This document shows positions 18,601 to 27,814 of a stretch of 64,000 nt of DNA, one piece after another. Origin of the DNA: Ignavibacteriae bacterium HGW-Ignavibacteriae-4. Lineage in GTDB: Bacteria > Bacteroidota > Ignavibacteria > Kapaibacteriales > UBA2268. The stretch covers positions 1 to 64,000 of the forward strand of contig PGYR01000006.1 of assembly GCA_002839765.1 (NCBI GenBank), in the 5' to 3' direction. A program made the translations under genes and the position numbers. The notes under the pieces are model-generated. The model searched no databases. It saw nothing but the letters and a program-made list of their open reading frames with translations, and had not been told where the DNA came from. Position 1 is the stretch's first letter, and each line of letters starts with the position of its first letter.

Positions 18601-19204
18601 ACTGTAGCTGCTTATCCAAATGTACTTGTTTATATACCAATGAAAGTATGAGTGATATAGTATCTTGAACCCCTAAAAAAAGTATAGACTTTGCTATGTT
18701 ATTATAATAAGGGCTATCACTCTCGCCTAAAACATCATTTATTATTCGAGTTAATACTATATTTTTTTCATTTTCTTCTAATACAGTAAAGTTAGGTTCT
18801 AATCCAGCTCTAAAAGCGTGATCTTTGATTAACCCTCTACAGAACTTATGAATTGTCCCGACTTCTAGATTAACTAAGTTTCGGTTTATCCTGTCTAATA
18901 TTTCTATTTGGTTTTTATCGAGTTCTATATTCTCAAACGTTTTTTTCTTATTGAAAAGTTCAATTATAGTTTCTCTTATTTTCTTGCGAATTTCAGAAGC
19001 TGCTTTATTAGTAAATGTTATAGCAACTATATTTTTATAATTAAACTTATCTGGATGAAATAGCTGTAAGTACAAGTACTTCCTAACTAACAAAGTGGTT
19101 TTACCTGAACCAGCATTAGCTGTAACAGAAACATCGTCATCAAACTTCAGTGTTGCAGCTCTTTGTTCAGGAGTTAGATCTTTTAGAAATTCTTGTTCTG
19201 TCAT
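15647..19204 (-). CDS. addA: UvrD-type helicase with C-terminal nuclease (AddA/RecB-like)
   Basis: This 1185-residue SF1A helicase has Walker A ANAGSGKTTLL at about residues 29-39, motif Ia AITFTNKAA, Walker B YVMIDEFQDTDDRQ at about 385, a GDDKQSIYRFR motif, and motif V/VI segments STIHSAKGLEFPHV and LRVLYVAATRAK. The C-terminus carries a RecB-family nuclease core (D...EIWDWKT, then QMNMYALFA). This is the architecture of AddA, which with AddB processes DNA double-strand breaks to 3' overhangs for RecA. No addB is present in the window, so the partner must be elsewhere or absent. It starts one base after the C1B-like peptidase gene. Confidence 0.85.
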   Translation of the reverse strand: MTEQEFLKDLTPEQRAATLKFDDDVSVTANAGSGKTTLLVRKYLYLQLFHPDKFNYKNIVAITFTNKAASEIRKKIRETIIELFNKKKTFENIELDKNQIEILDRINRNLVNLEVGTIHKFCRGLIKDHAFRAGLEPNFTVLEENEKNIVLTRIINDVLGESDSPYYNNIAKSILFLGVQDTISLILSLVYKQVHLDKQLQFYEQDCQTIVNQFLTQTKETNKQFIFRIINQVNEECTSIRILKDKTIEKLQPVVDDFYTSELYDSVSINEILLKLQNLRGVKEGNSLAVKKIIGAIAFEEFDSLISNYDEIIKGTSEESNLLLENRIEVGLSLTILAKEVAKRYSELNYKSNRIDNDSTIDIAVELLNIPVVKEIVQDELAYVMIDEFQDTDDRQLAIANLIRDTGEVKIFVVGDDKQSIYRFRNADVRVFKNLRSELDDANRLELNTSFRSDLVINAFVNDLFSPYMDSSISEFDIDYQSIVSFHSEVEEDYKKINLMLYDAIGETKEADGKVGSYNQLMKSIDYLINVKGAQPEDICILSNSTTHFPPITKILAEKGLEYNVMAGKGFFDKNEVKSLISYIQFIESPENDMLCAAALKSSLFNYSDNDLFNIGKNTNSELTFWKKFQEFANKSNNPLDKEISTLLDKSIQLSNKLPLSNIIIKIIDESNWNYFYQSDKNQATVFRNLYRFMGYVSSLEDRAYGSLGQAFELLDFDFMRNNKSEDVGKAEKAIKLSTIHSAKGLEFPHVIILDFDLINIPKGAINSSKFDEGYGFTMKIPTSIENYYEFATSETVIDLMIKEHDKIAAKAENLRVLYVAATRAKNSLHLLIKNGETSKPILELQRIFDDFKTTPNLKKHSSIVLYKKDETNEGKDFEYSIHTDSEFSSIDDYTFNIERKEKKIDPNAARYIGTVEALEKEISFSATKLAMLQDIRNKEKFKEVYIFGLPILKPSTLNFDKEEYEEIEDNKTSDGTDYGIFFHAIMENISTILKEDNTISNREIEKVLDRTALQYQIKVKSGDINKLTIDLQRVLDSEFISNHQQVLRESLKEFDLKLAFGDHTLTAIYDAISFDGGNAEIWDWKTNNFHAGDTLESKANKYSLQMNMYALFAFRYNEKIEKVNSRLFFINKLENTLNDEDWIYSKTYTRADVPRLQIEIAELIGVIKGRYPNTYPVAPVDLSE

Positions 19205-19205
19205 A

Positions 19206-20384
19206 TTAATTCAATTTCAATTTAGATTTGATATTAGCAGGGATTCCCTTTTTATTTAAAGTAATGCCTGTGGTTTTGTGCATAAAGTAAGAAAACGAAA
19301 CATAAATATATCCATCGTGACCTCTTTTCTTTGTCCCCCAAGAGTTCTTAACTACAAAGTATTTTCTATTTAGTTTATCTTTAACTATACCAACTATGTG
19401 CATACCATGATCATCTTGAGTAAGATAATTATCGAAATCCTCTTGTCTAATATCTTGAGTTATATCTAACTCCGTATAAACTGAATCCCAAACTATTGCA
19501 TCTTTGTCCAAAATCATTTGTTTCATGTCAGCAGGGTTAATAGCTAAACCATATTTCGATTCGAACGATGGTTCTGAAACATCAGCTCCCCAATCTACCG
19601 AATAACCATTCCCCAATGCCTTTTCTGTTATTTCTAACATTTCCTTCATTGGTACATTGTAGAATTCACCGTGAGAAAAATTATCGGGTACTTCTAAAAC
19701 AAACTTATCATAGAAAGGGTGATGTGTGAATGAAGTAATATCTACATAATTTTTGGTATCTATACCCAAGTGGTCTCTGTAAGTAAGTGGAGTATATTCT
19801 ACCCCATCTACTTTAAACTTTGTAGGTACTTCACCCATATAAGCATCGAGCACTGAGTTGAATGCCTTTTTCCATTTAGTAGTTCTATTACTTGGATCCG
19901 TTGCAACAACTCTTTTTACCAAACCTTCCAAAATTCCAGACATTTCAACATGATTGAGATATCCACTTTCAGGACGTGGAGAGTATTCTGATTCAGGTAC
20001 TACACCATATTGTTCTATTGAACGCATAACATCATTAGATTCAGCACCTTCGCCAAATTGAATAGCGCCCATATAACGAACGTAGATATCTGCTTTTTCT
20101 GGGTATATATTCCTAACTATAAACATCTCAGATAAATCAATTTCACCCTTTCCTTCACGCAACAACTCACTTTCTATAAATGAGTTCCCTGCAAAAGTCC
20201 AACAAGTTCCTGATCTACTTTGATTTTTCACATTCGTAGATTCTATATTGATTATCTGTTCGAACTCATATACTGAGTCTATTTTGTGCAACATTTCCTC
20301 GTCTTCTTTATCATCTGATAGAAGCGGAATATGTGAGATTGATAAAAGGAGTAGAAAGGCAAGAGTATAATTTAATAATTTCAT
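19206..20384 (-). CDS. Secreted papain-like cysteine peptidase (C1B, bleomycin hydrolase/PepC-like)
   Basis: This 392-residue protein has an N-terminal signal sequence (LAFLLLLSISHIPLLS). The catalytic triad can be traced: Cys61 in SRSGTCWTF, His329 in DHGMHIVG, Asn347 in VVKNSWG. The segment GEGAESNDVMRSIEQYGVVPESEY follows the bleomycin-hydrolase/aminopeptidase C pattern. Those enzymes are usually cytoplasmic, but this version is exported, so it probably degrades peptides in the periplasm or outside. It lies 73 bp downstream of the outer-membrane-type protein and one base ahead of the addA-like gene. Confidence 0.87.
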   Translation of the reverse strand: MKLLNYTLAFLLLLSISHIPLLSDDKEDEEMLHKIDSVYEFEQIINIESTNVKNQSRSGTCWTFAGNSFIESELLREGKGEIDLSEMFIVRNIYPEKADIYVRYMGAIQFGEGAESNDVMRSIEQYGVVPESEYSPRPESGYLNHVEMSGILEGLVKRVVATDPSNRTTKWKKAFNSVLDAYMGEVPTKFKVDGVEYTPLTYRDHLGIDTKNYVDITSFTHHPFYDKFVLEVPDNFSHGEFYNVPMKEMLEITEKALGNGYSVDWGADVSEPSFESKYGLAINPADMKQMILDKDAIVWDSVYTELDITQDIRQEDFDNYLTQDDHGMHIVGIVKDKLNRKYFVVKNSWGTKKRGHDGYIYVSFSYFMHKTTGITLNKKGIPANIKSKLKLN

Positions 20385-20457
20385 TTTGTTTTATTTTAAA
20401 ATTTCAAAAAATTAAAATAATCAAAAAGAAGATACTAAATGAAATTGTGGAAGAATA

Positions 20458-21441
20458 TTAGAAATTAAAAGTATGTGTAAATCCGAAAACAAGGGTTTGC
20501 TCTAATTGTCTATGGCTATATATCTGCTCATCATAAGTCATATTAGCAGAATACTGTAAACTAAAGTATTTATATTTCAAGGAAGTGAAGAACACTCCAT
20601 TAACCGAGACTTTACTAACGTCTTCGAAGAAAGAATCTTTAGTAATAGCAGCTATACTGAAATCCGTATAGAATGAGAAATCATCAGCTAGCATAGTATC
20701 ATAGGTAAATTTTAATATACCACTATATCCAGTTTCTAAAGTGAAGTGACTTTGTACATCTGAAAGAGGGTTATTATCATCTATTATAAAATCTTTATTT
20801 TCTTCTAAAACATATTTATCTGTATAAGTTTGCTGCACAGCATAACCAACACCATATATAATCTTGAAACTTGAAGTGTTTTCATCATTAGCCCAATTAT
20901 AGTCTTGTCCTACGAAAAGCGTATGATAAAGGTAAGCAGGGTCTAAAAATGAAATTGGGTTGCCGTAATTATCTTTACTATCCATAGATGTTTGAAGTAC
21001 ATTATCTAAAAATAACCTAAGCTGCAATTTCTCGAAAAGACTCATAGATGGCATAATAGAAACCATCAGATTATCTTGGGTAGTAACAGGAGTCTCTTCT
21101 TTGGAGATAATTTGTCCATATTGTGCTGTAACGCTAGAATTGAAATTAAATGTGTTACCATAAATATCAAGTTTTGATCGGAGTGAGCCAAGCCATTGGG
21201 CACTAATTGTCTCCTCTCCTCTCTCGTAGCTTGTGCTTTGGAGATTGAAACCAAGAGTTGGTGAAAGCATGAAATCAATCACGCTTTCACTCTCTTCTTT
21301 AATTTCTTCTTCTTGATAATCTTCAGAATTGTCTAATGAATCAATTATTTCATCTTCAATGACAACAGCATTTGAGTCCACTTGCGAATATGCAAACGAG
21401 CTAAGTAAAAAGAAAATCAATGATAATAAATAAATTCTCAT
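20458..21441 (-). CDS. Outer-membrane beta-barrel-type protein (possibly DUF3078)
   Basis: This 327-residue protein has a signal peptide (SLIFFLLSSFAYSQ), an acidic Glu/Asp-rich linker at about 25-55, and then repeated amphipathic strands ending in VFGFTHTFNF with a C-terminal Phe, as expected for an outer-membrane barrel. Strands such as WLGSLRSKLDIYGNTFNFNSS recall DUF3078, but the assignment is tentative. Its ATG overlaps the TGA of the last of the five tandem paralogs (ATGA at 21438-21441), so it is translationally coupled to that array. That makes it a candidate partner, for example in export or anchoring of the small secreted proteins. Confidence 0.65.
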   Translation of the reverse strand: MRIYLLSLIFFLLSSFAYSQVDSNAVVIEDEIIDSLDNSEDYQEEEIKEESESVIDFMLSPTLGFNLQSTSYERGEETISAQWLGSLRSKLDIYGNTFNFNSSVTAQYGQIISKEETPVTTQDNLMVSIMPSMSLFEKLQLRLFLDNVLQTSMDSKDNYGNPISFLDPAYLYHTLFVGQDYNWANDENTSSFKIIYGVGYAVQQTYTDKYVLEENKDFIIDDNNPLSDVQSHFTLETGYSGILKFTYDTMLADDFSFYTDFSIAAITKDSFFEDVSKVSVNGVFFTSLKYKYFSLQYSANMTYDEQIYSHRQLEQTLVFGFTHTFNF

Positions 21442-22019
21442 TTATCACAAGTTACTTTAATCTTAATCTGTCCACCTTTCATAGGAGTTATTTCTACTAC
21501 TCCATCGCAATCTTCATCTTCACCATCTAGATTAGCAGCACTAGTTGTTCTATTAGAACGAGACGAATTGTAATCAGTGGCCCTAGTACTAGGAGATGAA
21601 GCATCAATTTCTTTAGTAATTGTTACTGGCTTGTGTTGTCTTCTGCCTGTAGCCATACCACTACCAGCTTCTCTTGTTTTATTAGCATAATAATCATATC
21701 CTTTTTTAGAAAGATACATAGATTTAGTAGATAAGTCAATACTTATTGGTTTAATAGAAGCTGTGGATTTTGTCGAGGGACAAGTGATTTTTTCATTTAC
21801 TTGATCGCCAATCACACAGCTAACTCCATTCATTTCTAAAGTAACTTTATAGTCACCTTCTTTCAACCCTGTAGCGATAAACTCGCCTCTACCGTTTGTT
21901 TTTCCTTTTACAATCGAACCATCAGTTTTGCTAATACAGTTAACATCTAATCCTGGTATTGGGTCACCAGCAAATAGCATAATTGGTAAAGCAAATAGTA
22001 TAATTAATAATTTCTTCAT
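21438..22019 (-). CDS. Small secreted protein, array member 5 (Hcp-like motif)
   Basis: This 193-residue protein is the last and most diverged of five tandem paralogs. It has a signal peptide (KKLLIILFALPIMLFA), an Ig/carboxypeptidase-regulatory-like beta domain (about 22-70, with NGRGEFIATGLKEGDYKVTL), a variable middle, and an acidic CD-containing C-terminal segment (DGEDEDCDG) before a short strand pair. The middle carries GMATGRRQHKPVTITKEIDA at 121-140, which strongly resembles the TG.R.H.P..(F/I)TKEID segment of Hcp/T6SS tube proteins. It then has DYNSSRSN, which echoes SRSN in members 3 and 4. The function is unknown; the Hcp resemblance is a motif-level observation only. Confidence 0.7.
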   Translation of the reverse strand: MKKLLIILFALPIMLFAGDPIPGLDVNCISKTDGSIVKGKTNGRGEFIATGLKEGDYKVTLEMNGVSCVIGDQVNEKITCPSTKSTASIKPISIDLSTKSMYLSKKGYDYYANKTREAGSGMATGRRQHKPVTITKEIDASSPSTRATDYNSSRSNRTTSAANLDGEDEDCDGVVEITPMKGGQIKIKVTCDK

Positions 22020-22038
22020 TCGAATAACCTCTAATCTA

Positions 22039-22608
22039 TTACTTTTTTGTTTTAATAATTATAGAAACACTACCACCACGACCAGTTTTAGTAGATACTT
22101 CTACCGTTGCACCATCACAGTCATCATCTAAACCATCCCCATCACTATCAGCCACATTTCTTTGTTGCTTTATGTTAGATCGAGAAGTATTAATATTAGC
22201 TTCTGCTCTTTCAGAACTGTTAGTTTCATCTATACCAGCTTCACTCCTTTCTAGTGTAACGTCACTGTACTTAGTTCTCCCTGGCCTTTTTCTTAATATT
22301 AGATCATCACCATCTTTATAGTCTGAAATTTTAGCATTAAAAAGTATTGGGGTTGCTTTATCTATTCTACCTTTAGTGTTATTAACACCCAATACTATAG
22401 ATTTACCATTATTTGTAAGTTTAACATCCCATACGGCATCTGTAACACCGTCTAGGGTCAGACTCCCCTGACTGTTTAGCTTACCAGATTTGATAGTTTT
22501 ACCGTTTGCATCAACAATTGACACAACAGTTCCTTCCAAACAGCGAGGGGCTGCAGAGTAAAGTGCTATCGGAAGCACAAGCAATATTATAAGTAGTATA
22601 TTTTTCAT
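22039..22608 (-). CDS. Small secreted protein, array member 4
   Basis: This 189-residue protein has a signal peptide ending at about residue 19. Its first domain is close to member 3 (shared KLNSQG, LTLDG, WDVKLTNNGKS, LGVN, IDKATP). The middle is Arg/Lys/Asp-rich, with ETNSSERAEANINTSRSNIK. The C-terminal DSDGDGLDDDCDG is a thrombospondin-3/EF-hand-like Asp loop that could bind Ca2+ and is followed by a short strand pair. No enzyme motif is seen. It lies 17 bp downstream of member 3 and 19 bp ahead of member 5. Confidence 0.7.
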   Translation of the reverse strand: MKNILLIILLVLPIALYSAAPRCLEGTVVSIVDANGKTIKSGKLNSQGSLTLDGVTDAVWDVKLTNNGKSIVLGVNNTKGRIDKATPILFNAKISDYKDGDDLILRKRPGRTKYSDVTLERSEAGIDETNSSERAEANINTSRSNIKQQRNVADSDGDGLDDDCDGATVEVSTKTGRGGSVSIIIKTKK

Positions 22609-22625
22609 AAATCTAAACCTTTATT

Positions 22626-23189
22626 TTATTTTATAGTTGACACAATAATTTCGACTTTGCCATTACCTTTTGAAGTAACACTTATATTAGCATCATCACA
22701 ATCTTCGTGATCACCATTACGATTATTAGAACTTTTATTTTGATTTTTTATGTTAGATCGTGAAGTGTTTATGCTACCATCAACTCTTCCAGCATTATTA
22801 GTCTCATCCAAAGTAGTTTCAGCTCGTAAACCAGACTTTTGTTGAACTACGTGCGCAGCTTCGTGGCTACTTGTCATAAACTCACTACCACCTTTTACTT
22901 CCGAAAGTTTGTTTTTATACATTACAGGTGTGGCTTTGTCTATTCCACCGCTCGCTTTGTTAACTCCCAAAATAACTGATTTCCCATTGTTTGTAAGTTT
23001 TACGTCCCACGCACAATCTGGGTCAGTTCCATCTAAAGTAACTTTCCCTTGACTATTCAGTTTACCTGTCTTTACAACCTTTCCATTACAATCGACTAAT
23101 GATACTTCCATACCCTCTAAACAGGTTGGCGCTGCTGAGAAAAGTGCCATAGGCAGTACAAATAACAATATTAATATTAAATTTTTCAT
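22626..23189 (-). CDS. Small secreted protein, array member 3 (eCIS_core-like HEAAH motif)
   Basis: This 187-residue protein has a signal peptide, the shared N-terminal beta domain, and a middle with SSHEAAHVVQQKSG at 107-120. That string matches the HExxHxxQQ core of the eCIS_core/DUF4157 family, but the rest of that domain is not present, so it is unlikely to be a working protease as it stands. It continues ETNNAGRVDGSINTSRSNIK, clearly homologous to member 4, and ends with an acidic DHEDCDD segment and a strand pair. The role is unknown. Confidence 0.7.
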   Translation of the reverse strand: MKNLILILLFVLPMALFSAAPTCLEGMEVSLVDCNGKVVKTGKLNSQGKVTLDGTDPDCAWDVKLTNNGKSVILGVNKASGGIDKATPVMYKNKLSEVKGGSEFMTSSHEAAHVVQQKSGLRAETTLDETNNAGRVDGSINTSRSNIKNQNKSSNNRNGDHEDCDDANISVTSKGNGKVEIIVSTIK

Positions 23190-23270
23190 TTTAAACTCCT
23201 AGTTTTAAAATTAAAACGAACTCTTAACTTACAATAAATACATTTAAGCCGCAACTTAAAATAATTGAAA

Positions 23271-23813
23271 TTATCTTGTGACAGTCATTTCCTGGAATAC
23301 AGCTTTGCCAGCACCGCCGCCGCCACCAGTTACTGTAACAGATATTTCAAAATCATCACAATCATTATCTTCACCTTCATCAGTTGATGCATTCATTGGT
23401 TTGTGCTGTCTTTTACCAGTTGCTAATCCACTAGCCGCATCTCTAGGACTAGTTTTATTAGACGTTGCCCAAGTACCAGAAGAAGGTCTGAATATCCCAG
23501 CACTTCCATTTTGAGAACTCATACGGAATGTAATAGGCTTGTGCATTCTTTTACCAGTAGGTAAACCACTAGATCTACCTTCAGTTGGCTTATCTAAATC
23601 ACATGATTGTCCGTTTTTGGTTAATCTAATAGTATAAGCTACATCATCTAATCCGTCTAATGTGAGTTGACCTCTGTTGTCAAATTTTCCAGTTTTAAAA
23701 ACTTTACCGTTTGCATCGATAAGTGAGACTTCGGTTCCTGCAACGCAACTAGGTGATGCAGAGAATAGTGCTGTTGGAAGCACAATGAGTAATACTAGTA
23801 ACAAATTTTTCAT
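23271..23813 (-). CDS. Small secreted protein, array member 2
   Basis: This 180-residue protein is nearly identical to member 1 over the signal peptide and first domain (about residues 1-95), so the duplication is recent. The middle carries two copies of a TGKRxHKP motif: GLPTGKRMHKPITF near 84-96 and GLATGKRQHKPMN near 129-141, similar to the Hcp-type motif of member 5. The C-terminus is DEGEDNDCDDFEISVTV, a glycine run and a final strand. An 81-bp AT-rich gap separates it from member 3. Confidence 0.7.
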   Translation of the reverse strand: MKNLLLVLLIVLPTALFSASPSCVAGTEVSLIDANGKVFKTGKFDNRGQLTLDGLDDVAYTIRLTKNGQSCDLDKPTEGRSSGLPTGKRMHKPITFRMSSQNGSAGIFRPSSGTWATSNKTSPRDAASGLATGKRQHKPMNASTDEGEDNDCDDFEISVTVTGGGGGAGKAVFQEMTVTR

Positions 23814-23842
23814 AACAAACTCCGATATTTTAAATTAGAAAA

Positions 23843-24352
23843 TCACTTTGTCAGTGTTATATCTTGGAAATTCACTTTACCGCCACCTACTGAAATTACA
23901 GAGAATTCAATATCATCACAATCTTGATCAACTCCATTATTTTGTTTTTTCTTTGATGTTTTTGTCCAATCATCGATTGGTGTTACATTACCTGTTGAAC
24001 GTCCAGATTCTTTTTCAGTTGAAGCAAGTAATAAATTACCACCACCTTGTTGGTCACTAATTTTGAAAGTAATAGGTTTATGCATCCTTTTGCCAGTAGG
24101 TAAACCACTAAAGTTACCTGCTGTAGGTTTATCCAAATTACAAGATTTTCCATTTTTAGTTAAACGTATTGTATAGACTGCGTCATCTAATCCGTCTAAT
24201 GTGAGTTGACCTCGGTTGTCAAATTTCCCTGTCTTAAAAACTTTACCGTTTGCATCGATAAGTGAGACTTCGCTACCTGCAACGCAACTAGGTGATGCAG
24301 AATATAATGCCAGAGGAAGCACAAATAATAGAACTAGTAATAGATTTTTCAT
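23843..24352 (-). CDS. Small secreted protein, array member 1
   Basis: The start is placed at the ATG at 24352, which has GGAG upstream and gives the same MKNLLLVLL signal peptide as member 2; a start 12 bases further upstream is less likely. It is 169 residues: signal peptide, shared beta domain with Cys23 and Cys71 in conserved places, one GLPTGKRMHKPITF motif, a linker, then DQDCDDIEFSV and a C-terminal strand pair. It is the first gene of the array and is divergent from gap across 193 bp that must hold both promoters. Confidence 0.7.
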   Translation of the reverse strand: MKNLLLVLLFVLPLALYSASPSCVAGSEVSLIDANGKVFKTGKFDNRGQLTLDGLDDAVYTIRLTKNGKSCNLDKPTAGNFSGLPTGKRMHKPITFKISDQQGGGNLLLASTEKESGRSTGNVTPIDDWTKTSKKKQNNGVDQDCDDIEFSVISVGGGKVNFQDITLTK

Positions 24353-24461
24353 AACCAACTCCAAATAAGTTAAATAAAATTTTAAATAAGACTCAGGATT
24401 AAAATACTATATTTATTGAATTAATCTTCAGTATTTTTACTGATTTTTTTGAAAACAATAA

Positions 24462-25546
<1,085 letters not shown>

Positions 25547-25547
<1 letters not shown>

Positions 25548-26734
25548 TGATTAGAAATATAGATAATTTTAATTTCCAAGGTCAGAAAGCTCTAATTAGA
25601 GTTGATTATAATGTACCATTGGATTTGAAATTGAACATAACTGATGATAAAAGAATCATAGCATCTATGCCCACCATCAAGAAGATACTTTCTGATGGTG
25701 GCATGGCTATTATTATGTCTCATCTAGGTCGCCCTAAAGGTGTTAAAGTTAAAGAAATGTCTCTTAGACCAGTAGCTAACTACCTTTCCAAATCTCTAAA
25801 TACTAAAGTACATTTTGCTGAAGATTGCAATACAGACGTAGCAAAACAAGTAGTATCAGAAGCTAAATTAGGTGAAGTTGTATTATTAGAGAACCTAAGA
25901 TACTATGCCGAAGAAGAAGCTAATGATGATGATTTTGCAACAAATCTTGCTTCATTAGGCGATGTATATGTTAATGATGCTTTCGGAACAGCTCATAGAG
26001 CCCATGCAAGTACATATTCCGTAGCAAAAAAATTTGAAAATCGATTCGCTGGTAAGTTAATCGAAAAAGAGATGGAATATTTAGAAGATGTTATAAATAA
26101 TCCTAAAAAACCATTCACAGCCATTATTGGTGGGGCTAAGGTCTCTGGTAAAATTGACGTAATTGAAAATTTATTTTCCAAATGTGATAATATATTAATC
26201 GGCGGAGGAATGGTATTTACATTCCTTAAAGCACAAGGTCTTGAAGTTGGAAAATCACTTGTAGAAGATGATAAATTGGAAATGGCAAAGAAAATATTAG
26301 TCGATGCAAAAGCAAATAATGTCAACCTAGTATTACCAACCGATATAGTAGTAGCAAAAGAATTTAAAAATGATACAGAATTCAAAAATGTATCAATTGA
26401 AAATATACCTAGTGATTTTATGGGTTTGGACATTGGTATAGAAAGTACTAAAAGCTATGCTAAGCTTATAGAAAACTCTAACACCGTACTTTGGAATGGC
26501 CCAATGGGTGTATTCGAAATGGATAATTTTGCCAAAGGCACTATCGGTGTTGCAGAAGCTTTAGCAACTGCTACTTCCAAAGGTGCTAATACTATAGTAG
26601 GCGGTGGCGATTCTGTAGCTGCTATTAGAAAATTGGGATTTGAAGACAAAGTTTCTCATATCTCGACAGGTGGTGGTGCTTCATTAGAATTTCTAGAAGG
26701 GAAAAAGCTACCGGGTATCGAAGCACTAAGATAA
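25547..26734 (+). CDS. pgk: Phosphoglycerate kinase
   Basis: This 395-residue enzyme transfers the acyl phosphate of 1,3-bisphosphoglycerate to ADP. It has RVDYNVP near residue 18, MSHLGRPKG, LLENLRYYAEEE, the nucleotide-binding GGAKVSGKI and LIGGGMVFTFLKA, and the C-terminal TIVGGGDSVAA with STGGGASLEFLEG. It is translationally coupled to gap and completes two consecutive glycolytic steps. Confidence 0.97.
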
Positions 26735-26799
26735 AAAAACAATTATTTATCTTAAGCGTCAAGCATTAGATTATAAATTTGAATTAAAGATTGAGTTAA

Positions 26800-27813
26800 A
26801 TGAACGGATTTGGTAATAGACCTAGTGGATTTGGTGGTGGAATGTTCGGAATGTTCCCTCCCGTAATCAAATTCATCCTGATGTTGAATGTTGCAGTATT
26901 CATATTGCAATACTTCGTTATGGAGATAGTATATATTGGTGGATTGCCAATGAGTAATTATTTCTTTAATTATTTTGCACTACAAACTACGAACTTTTCT
27001 TTCTCATTCGCCGAGAATTCTTTCTGGCCATGGCAGTTAATTACTTTCCAGTTTATGCATGGTGGGTTGTGGCATCTATTTTTTAATATGTTCGCTATTT
27101 GGATGTTTGGTATAGAACTAGAGAACAGTTGGGGTAGTCGTAGATTCTTATTTTACTACTTACTAACTGGAATTGGTGCCGGATTAGTCCAATTAGCCAT
27201 CCATGCAGGACCTACTATAGGTGCTTCTGGTGGTGTGTTTGGGGTATTATTAGCATTTGGTATGATGAATCCAGATAGAAAAATATTCATCTTCCCTATT
27301 TTCATCCCAATAAAAGCCAAATATTTCGTTATGATATATGCAGGTATAGAGCTTTTCTTAGGTATCACAGGTTCTTCATCTACAGATGGTATAGCCCATT
27401 TAGCTCACGTTGGTGGTGCTGTAACTGGATTCTTACTAATAAAATTTGGCGATCAAATAGGAATATACAAGCTTCTGAATTCATTTATAAAATCATTTGG
27501 AGTTAGAGGTACAAGCGCAGGGTATAGTCAATTCGGCGGTCAATATGGTGTTGGCAGTAGCAATCCATTTGGTGGAAGTTCTAAAAAAAGAGAAGAAGCT
27601 AAACGTTACAAAGTTAGTTGGGAAAAGACTAGCTCTGATAACGATTATAAAATAGAAGAAACAGATACGAATAGTAAATCGTATATAATAGACGGTGAAG
27701 AGATAACTCAACATACAGTCGATAGTATCTTAGATAAAATTTCGGCTTCTGGTTATCAGAACCTGTCAGAAAGAGAAAAATTGATATTAAACGAATTGAG
27801 TAAAAGATTATAA
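26800..27813 (+). CDS. Rhomboid-family intramembrane serine protease with DUF6576-like tail
   Basis: This 337-residue polytopic protein has the active-site dyad Ser143 (GASGGVFG) and His203 (HLAHVGGAVTG), plus the upstream HGGLWHLFFNM motif, so it should cleave within the membrane. After the rhomboid core comes a soluble Lys/Asp-rich linker and a C-terminal helix pair (EITQHTVDSILDKISASG...SEREKLILNELSK), matching the DUF6576 tail often attached to rhomboids in this bacterial group. It lies between pgk and ispG on the same strand; the ispG start is one base after its stop. Confidence 0.92.
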   Translation: MNGFGNRPSGFGGGMFGMFPPVIKFILMLNVAVFILQYFVMEIVYIGGLPMSNYFFNYFALQTTNFSFSFAENSFWPWQLITFQFMHGGLWHLFFNMFAIWMFGIELENSWGSRRFLFYYLLTGIGAGLVQLAIHAGPTIGASGGVFGVLLAFGMMNPDRKIFIFPIFIPIKAKYFVMIYAGIELFLGITGSSSTDGIAHLAHVGGAVTGFLLIKFGDQIGIYKLLNSFIKSFGVRGTSAGYSQFGGQYGVGSSNPFGGSSKKREEAKRYKVSWEKTSSDNDYKIEETDTNSKSYIIDGEEITQHTVDSILDKISASGYQNLSEREKLILNELSKRL

Positions 27814-27814
27814 T

